From Hysterangium stoloniferum (lineage: Eukaryota; Basidiomycota; Agaricomycetes; Hysterangiales; Hysterangiaceae): 64,000 nucleotides of DNA. Location of the stretch: NCBI GenBank assembly GCA_015178975.1, contig WHVD01000086.1, positions 1 to 64,000 of the forward strand. The letters are read 5' to 3'. Each line of letters starts with the position of its first letter. Within the stretch, counting starts at the first letter, position 1. Under the pieces are notes generated by a model. It did no database searches and was not told where the DNA came from. It was given only the letters and a program-made list of their open reading frames with translations. The position numbers and the translations under genes are program-made. Shown here in pieces: positions 57,560 through 64,000 of the stretch.

Positions 57560-59818
57560 AATCCCATTGGCCTCCACCTCTTTGATGGCACAAGTAATTC
57601 AGTTGTCACCCAAGCTTGTGATTTGTCCATCTGTTTCCCATGTGGAACATCTCAATTGGTCACTTTCTATGTGACCCAGTTAGACTCAAGTTGCTCGGTG
57701 GTCCTAGGACACAACTGGCTTACCCGCTACAATCCATTGATTGACTGGATAGCTAACAGTATAACATTCCGGACCCCCATGGCAGCCGAGGAAACTGCAC
57801 CCGACACGGCCTCCATGGCACCCATGGCCTTCCCAGCACCTGCAGTCTCAAGGACTCCTGTGATCCCTATGGCACCCATGGCTTCCTTGGAACCCACAGC
57901 ACCTCTGTCTATTTCTCTGATTAATGCTGCAGCTTTTATTAGGGCTACAAAAATGGACGGGTCCCAGGCGTTCACTATCAACTTAAAAATTGATGAAGCA
58001 ACTGGACATTTTTCAACCCTGGTATCCACATCTGAGCAAGCCACTGACCTAGAAGGTGTCCTGGAGAAATATCATGACTTTGCAGATGTTTTTAGCAAGT
58101 GAAACGTTGACTGGCTTCCACCCCACAGAGAATATGACTTAAAAATTGATCTCAAAGATGGCGCCCAGCCGCCCCTAGGACATATTTACCCACTCTTGTC
58201 CATGGAACGTTCTGCAATCCACAATTTCCTGGATGAACATTTGTCCATAGGTTTTATCAGACCCTCAAAGTCTCCTTTTGGAGCACCTGTTCTGTTTGTC
58301 AGAAAAAATGATGGATCCCTTAGACTATGTGTTGATTTTGGAGGACTCAATGCTGTCACCAAAAAAGGATAAGTATCCACTTCCACTTATATCTGATCTG
58401 CTCAATGCTCCACGGAATGCCCGGATTTACACCAAAATAGATCTCAAACACGCCAATCACTTGGTCTGGATCTCCATGAGCGATGAATGGAAAACCACTT
58501 TTAGAACCCATTATGGGGCCTTTGAGTGGTTGGTGATGCCCTTTGGACTCACCAATGCTCCATCTGTTTTTCAATGTTTTATCAACAACATTTTCTCCGA
58601 CATGCTTGATGTATGCGTTATTGTTTACTTGGACAACATTCTTATCTACTCTGAGAATCCCATGGAACACGACAAACAAGTCCGTGAAGTTCTCCAGAGA
58701 CTCAGACAACATGGTTTATTTGCGAAATGGTAAAAAATGTACTTTTGACACAGACTCCATGGAATACCTGGGTTTCATAATAGGACCCGATGGACTCCGC
58801 ATGGATGAAACTAAAGTGCAAGTCATCAAAGATTGGCCTGAACCCTGAAAAGTTAAATATATACAATCTTTCCTCGGCTTTGCCAATTTTTACCGACAGT
58901 TTATCTGCAGATATTGTGACATCACAGTTCCCCTTACCCATCTTATGTGCAAGGATACTCCATGGAATTTTAATGATGAGTGTCAAAAAGCTTTCAATCT
59001 TTTAAAAGATGCTTTTTCTTCAGCTCCAATTCTGACACATTGGAAACCAGACTTCCCACTCATTGTTGAAATGGACACCTCAGACTATGCACTTGGAGCC
59101 ATTCTATCTATCCAGGATTCTGACATAACCACCATACTCTGCCAGGAATTTCCAAAACTCCTTGTGGAACCCAAAGTGCAAGTCATCAAAGATTGGCCTG
59201 AAGCCTCAAAACTTAAAGATATACAATCCTTCCTCGGCTTTGCCAATTTTTACAGACAGTTTATCCACAGATATTCCAACATCATGGACCCCTTACCCAT
59301 CTTACACATAAGGATACTCTGTGGAATTTTAACAATAAGTGTCAAAAAGCTTTCAATCTTTTAAAAAATTCTTTTTCTGCAGCTCCTATTCTGTTGCATT
59401 GGAAACCAGACTTCCCACTCATCATTACAATGGATGCCTTGAACTATGTGCTTGGAGCCATTCTATCTATCCAGGACTCCGATGGAGAAGTCCACCCTGT
59501 GGCTTTTCTGTCCTGGACTTTTACCGGAGCAGAGCTCAATTACAATGTTCATGATAAGGAACTCCTGGCAATTTTTTCAGCTTTCAAAGTGTGGCGACAC
59601 TATTTGGAAAGCCCGGGAACTCCGATTGATGTTGTAACAGATCACAAAAACCTGGAATACTTTTCTACTACAAAACCTGTGACCCATCGGCAGGCCTGCT
59701 GGTCTGAATATCTATCCGCCTTCAATATGACTATCCATTTTTGACCCAGCTGTCTCGGCAGCAAACCTGACACTTTAACTAGACGATGGGATGTCTATCC
59801 TAAAGAGGGGAGCAATTT
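57560..59818 (+). pseudogene. Gypsy-4 retrotransposon, decayed, with internal duplication
   Basis: Plus-strand pol of the Gypsy-1/3 family, opposite to Gypsy-3. Protease C-terminal part at 57600-58100 (QLDSSCSVVLGHNWLTRYNPLIDW). RT from 58200 ([53 protein letters not shown]) with YLDN at 58626-58637 where YLDD is required. A 360-bp block covering the RT thumb to RNase H start (from 58813) is repeated from 59173. RNase H ends with ELLAIFSAFKVWRHYL and DHKNLEYFSTTK at about 59700. It is joined directly to a truncated LTR-A at about 59819. No integrase. Confidence 0.85.
58813..59530. repeat. 360-bp tandem duplication within Gypsy-4
   Basis: AAAGTGCAAGTCATCAAAGA starts at 58813 and again at 59173; the blocks stay alignable to the ILSIQDSD region (about 59115 and 59475). 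Confidence 0.88.
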
Positions 59819-60382
59819 TAGTCAAATGACCTGTCATGATTTGGACTCCACTCCTGCTCCATTTCCCATTATGGTTTATGATCTGTCACAATTCAGACTC
59901 TGCTCCATTCCATCCTGTTCCTAACACCAAATTTGGTGTTTACTATTCTCATTTTATGTTTTGCTAGTTTCATTTCATTATTACTGGATTTGGTATGTCA
60001 TTCATTCCACGGTCTATATACATAGTCTGGCAGATGTTGTACATACAATCCAGTCAGAAAATCGGCTTAGATTCCCCCCAGTAATCTAATACATTTTCTG
60101 CTCTAAACTCCTACTTGAATTACACCGCTCATGCTAGTCAGAGCCCACGGGCTCCGGTGCATCTATCTCTCTTATTTATCTCGACTCCCAACCTCCCAAC
60201 TCACGACCCTTGACCCACGACCCCTCAACCCACAAACCCTGCCCAGACTCCCCAGGATTCCTGTCCACCTGTCTGAAATTGGACAACATGATCTCGCGAG
60301 GGTGCAACCTATAAGCTGAAGCCAAGTCCTACTGGATATCCCATGGGTTTCTCCAGAAACCCGCCGTGTACATACCCTAACA
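59819..60382. mobile_element. Truncated LTR-A joined to Gypsy-4
   Basis: Lacks the 5' 200-250 bp of LTR-A; begins within AGTCAAATGACCTGTCATG and ends TACCCTAACA at 60382. Core motif CTATAAGCTGAAGCCAAGTC at 60309-60328 (preceded by CAAC). The junction with Gypsy-4 is an internal deletion. Confidence 0.82.
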
Positions 60383-61242
60383 CCTTCCCACAAAATATAA
60401 CCCACAGCGTCAGATTTCCTTCTCCAAACTTGACTGTGCCCTCAACCACCCTATCACTGAGCCCCTCTCCTGCTCTTTTCCACACCCACTTCCTCCCATC
60501 TGACCCCAAACAACCCTCTTCCAATCATCCACAGTCCAGTCCTTGTGTGCCAGAGAAAAGTCCATCCTTGCCATTCTATGCCTCTTAGTGAGTAAAGGCC
60601 TTTTTCTCTTCACAACAGCCCTCATTCCAGCCTTATTGAGTGTCCTATGAACAGTGATCTCAGTAGCATGTTCAGCCTTCTGAGAAGTGATTTGTCAAAT
60701 TTAATAATGAATATCTGACAGGGGAAGCTCATGGATGGCCACCAGGTGATTTGGCAAGTGATGGACAATTGGTAGAGTGAATTCTGGATATAGAGACCCT
60801 GGCCAGTGATTTTAGAAATCTGAGAAGCAGACTTTCCCTTATCAAGCAAAGTGAGAATGTGGCTAAGTTGAGTAGATGTAAGATCCTCCATAGTGTAGAA
60901 TGTTGAGTTGTGGGGATGTTGTTGAATTAGAAAGTGAACAGCTGTATATATATCTAATTTTGACAGGTCACATGAATTTTATTTGCACTTATTTGCATAT
61001 AATCAATAAGGATATGTGTTAATCATGTGACCAGGACAAAACCCTTCCAATGTGTTTTTATTAGTATTTTATTTATAGTGTGGGAAATACTGATGCTTAT
61101 GCCATAATATTTTGAGAGTACATAGATAACATATAGACCTAACCACCTACCAAATTTTAGATCTGTAGCTACAGTGGTTCTTGAGTTATTCAAGAATCCT
61201 TTCACACCTAAAAATCATTGGAAGAGTTTTGTCACTCACTGT
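60383..61242 (-). pseudogene. Tc1-like transposon, 3' part lost
   Basis: Minus strand. Its outer end at 61242 is CAGTGAGTGACAAAACTCTT next to TA, similar to the ends of the Tc1 element at 32-33 kb. The transposase starts at 60891: MEDLTSTQLSHILTLLDKGK, an N-terminal helix-turn-helix. After frameshifts it reads VVKRKRPLLTKRHRMARMDF and HKDWTVDDWKRVVW and then VEGTVKFGEGNLTLWV, the start of the DDE domain. It is cut at 60382 by LTR-A, so the catalytic C-terminal half and the second terminal repeat are missing. Non-functional. Confidence 0.8.
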
Positions 61243-61254
61243 ATTTGCATACTA

Positions 61255-61480
61255 CATGGATTGTCTATACTGTTTGTACAAGACCTTGTCAGTTTAGGAT
61301 GGTACTGTACACATTAGCACTCATCCCCATTTTCCTGATGCCTATGAAGGTGGCCACTAGGCATACCCAAGCTGGTAGCGATATTTGTGTAGACTGTCTA
61401 TACTGTCTGTACAAGACCTTGTCAGTCTAGATGGTACTGTACACATTAGCACCACCTATCCCCATTTTCTTGATGCAGGA
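61255..61480. repeat. Head-to-tail repeat of about 140 bp
   Basis: GTCTATACTGT plus TACAAGACCTTGTCAGT and GGTACTGTACACATTAGCAC occur at about 61261-61340 and again at 61387-61470. No gene. Confidence 0.88.
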
Positions 61481-62545
61481 GAAACATGACCTGGTGCCAC
61501 AGGCATACCAGTGGACCTTTAGTTACTTATGTAATCATCCTGTTTTTCCTGTTGCCCAGCCATCTATCCTGTTTGTTAGTTCATTGAGCAATACACTGTG
61601 GTCCTATAAACCCATGCAACCTGGACCCAGTGAGCCTATTTGACAACAGGCTTTCACTTTTTTTTTGACACCAACTTCTTTGCTTCATTGCACCATACTT
61701 CACTGTATTGGACTCCTGGACTTCTGGTGCATCCTCTGTATCCCCAGCTCCATTTTATACCTTGAAATCCTTGACCCTTCACATCCATCCACCATTTCCA
61801 GCTCTTAATTCCTGCCCACTGGCTCCAGTTTCAATGTGGCACTCCAATTCCTTTCCAGTCACCATCCACATTATTTAGAGGACCTCTGACATCCCTAGGA
61901 CCCCAAGGCCTGCAGGCTAATTGCACAAAAAAAAAACATATTTCCCATTCCTCCTTCAACACTCCAGCTGGAATGTACATCACCAGCCATCAGTTTCACC
62001 ATTGCTATGCTGCACCTACCCTTCGAACCTGGATATTCTGAATTAGAAACCAACATTCATCACACTTGCTGCCACTCATCAATGCAGGATCACATGCACA
62101 CTGTCACCTATTTTGACTTGTGATTGGATCTTAATTCCTGGAATTATTCCCCAAGATGGTTGGACATGTTGAAGTCTAGTTTTGGATTTCTCTTATTTGT
62201 TTTTTTTTTTCTATTGGTATCAGATTCCATCACCAGTTTTATCCTTGGAAGCAGACCCATCACAGACAGTGCCAAAATTAGATGCCACAATTGCTGAAGA
62301 TAACTCTACTCTTATGTGAGGTAAATTGGGGTTGTGGATAAGTTTTTGTTTGGGGAGGAGTGTAAACCTGGTGCCCCAGGCATACCAGTGGACCTTTAGT
62401 TACTTATGTAATCATCCTGTTTTTCCCACTGCCCAGCCATGTATTCTGTTCATTAGTTTGTTGAACAATACACCATGGTCCTATCAACCTGTGCAACCTG
62501 GACCCAGTGAGCCTATTTGACAACAGGCTTTCACCTATTGGACAT
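61480..62545. repeat. 180-bp direct repeats around an unrecognised 700 bp
   Basis: The block CATACCAGTGGACCTTTAGT to CAACAGGCTTTCAC is at 61503-61649 and again at 62381-62534. They could be the ends of a small element or two copies of a short repeat; I found no target duplication. The interior 61660-62340 has no gene. A SCAN-like or enzyme gene is not evident. Confidence 0.75.
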
Positions 62546-64000
62546 TGCAATTTTAGAAGATTGCTTCCTCAGGAATTTCCGTCCATGTTTTGAGCCTTTG
62601 ATATCCCTAGTGTGAGATTTGTACAAAGTTCTCTCAATGGCCTTTCAGTTTGGTAATCTGGAATTTGCCTTGGACAGCCACGCATGAAAAAGCCCCGAGC
62701 AGTTGCAAATGATTTTAAGATAGCCCCTAGACTGCAGACATAACGAGCAGCTCCAGACCTCTCACAGCGCTGGCATTGGCCATTGCAAGGATCACGGCGA
62801 TGAGTATAACCTTGAGAGGTGCATGACTCACGGACCATTTTGAAGACATTGTAGGACGTCATCACTTCGTTAAAACTTTAATCCATGCTACACCATCAGA
62901 ATCGGCAAGGTTAGGTAAAGGTGACGCCGAATGCAAGCCATGATCCAAGCCAACGGGACTTTTTGGTCACCTCATAATCCACAATTAATTTAGAAAGACA
63001 CATGGGTTGACAAATGTATTATTGAAGGCCGTCAGCACGCTGTCAAAATTCCAAATTCAGAAACGACGGAAAGGAAAGCCAATCGGCCGGCCCGCCGCCC
63101 GCTTCCGAGGCTCTCCACTAAAAATAAACCGCATGCAAATCCTAGAGCGGCGTTGACAATTTCGCATCGTGGTTACATCGCGTTCTGCCAAAGCCCAGAA
63201 GGCTAAATATGTTTTCGATGGAGGGGCTTGCTGTTTGCGGTGCGTACAGGTGGATAGAGGGATAATCCCCTATATGAATGCCTTGACAGTTGTACACGCG
63301 AGAGATCATAGGACTTGGTAAGAACACCGGGGGATAGGCCATGCCGGGAAAATTGCAATTAAGAGCGAAGTCAGGTATGGCCTCAGCGCTCAGTGTACGC
63401 TCAGGCTGATGGATGAAATAAGAGCGCCATGCCCTTGAATGATGTATTTTACTGCTCGTGGAGGGTGGCATGGGGCCAAAGGTGGCACTTGGAAAGCGTT
63501 TATTTAGATATTTTGGTAGCTATGAGCTGTGATTTTCTGTCCTAGTACTGGGAGAAACACGGGACCAACGGCCCAGATGCCAATTTGAATTCCGCAGCTA
63601 ATACCTAAGTTATGACCAAGAGTTTTTTCTTTGCGAATCATGATGAATAAAGAATAATTATGACTTACGATCGTCGTGGGTGGCGGGGTTAACTCACTCT
63701 TACTACTGAATTGGAGCTTGGCTTAGCGACTCCGCACGGCAGTCCGAGTGTATAGCGCATAATCGTCGGCCGGGAATTGGTTGAGAAAAAAAACGTATAT
63801 GCGCCCGGAATGCGGTTTCCAATTTCGGGTGAAGTGGAAGTGCGGGGCTATCATAATATATGCACCCTATGTGTCGCGTACATACCAAGCGTTCAGGTTC
63901 CTCGGATCTGATAATGTAGGGGCTTATTGGGGGACGGAGTCGCTTTGGCTTTAGGTTTGAGACGCCGTATTGTTACCGGTAGATATGCAGTAGCGAGACC
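62546..64000. other. CpG-rich low-copy stretch with tentative open frames
   Basis: From about 62870 the composition returns to that of single-copy DNA. Minus-strand open frames at 63142-63471 (109 codons, start MPPSTSSKIHHSRAW), 62569-62865 (98 codons, several cysteines) and 63703-63888 have no motif I recognise. They could be exons of one minus-strand gene, but I could not join them with convincing splice sites. Confidence 0.35.

Noticed and set aside
62569..62865. Cysteine-rich protein gene
   Set aside because: Cysteine spacing matches no family I know, no signal peptide, and it borders the direct-repeat region; kept only as a tentative frame in the region entry.

Overview
The window is nuclear DNA of a filamentous fungus, most likely an Agaricomycete (basidiomycete). 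The short GT-AG introns (about 50-75 nt), a Plavaka-type transposase, a DUF6532-like gene, a fold-3 alpha/beta hydrolase and very dense LTR retrotransposons all fit this. I saw no tRNA or rRNA gene of nuclear type and no CRISPR. Most of the sequence is transposon; only a few host-type genes look intact: one hydrolase copy, two near-identical small cysteine-rich secreted proteins, and possibly a zinc-finger gene.

Layout. 1-13.85 kb is a giant inverted repeat: two arms of about 6.05 kb around a 1.75 kb spacer. Each arm carries a 7-exon hydrolase gene, intact on the right and frameshifted on the left. 13.8-19.3 kb is a Gypsy element holding three solo LTRs nested inside one another, each with its own 5-bp target duplication. 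19.26-28.7 kb is copy 1 of an effector-bearing segmental duplication. It is split at 19673-27541 by a 7.9 kb DNA transposon with terminal inverted repeats and a 9-bp target duplication. That transposon carries a DDE transposase gene of MULE type (interrupted by a solo LTR that itself holds a SINE) and a second, opposite-strand zinc-finger gene.

29.6-33.7 kb is a chromodomain-type Gypsy hit by a solo LTR and a Tc1/mariner element. 34.5-42.4 kb holds a decayed Plavaka transposase and a divergently oriented DUF6532-like gene with a 17-bp minisatellite between them, both broken by solo LTRs. 44.49-46.68 kb is copy 2 of the effector segment and preserves the empty site of the 7.9 kb transposon. 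46.7-50.7 kb is a Copia fragment, LTRs, a MITE piece and a third, decayed effector copy. 50.7-60.4 kb is two inverted Gypsy fragments flanking an AT-rich nuclear mitochondrial insertion with an nad2 fragment. 60.4-62.5 kb is a Tc1 remnant and short repeats; 62.6-64 kb is CpG-rich, lower-copy sequence.

Themes. Old repeats have lost CpG almost completely by C-to-T change on either strand, and many nonsense codons fit the same decay. Solo LTRs with intact target duplications show that LTR-LTR recombination is the main removal route. Several insertions can be dated relative to each other because empty sites survive in the window.
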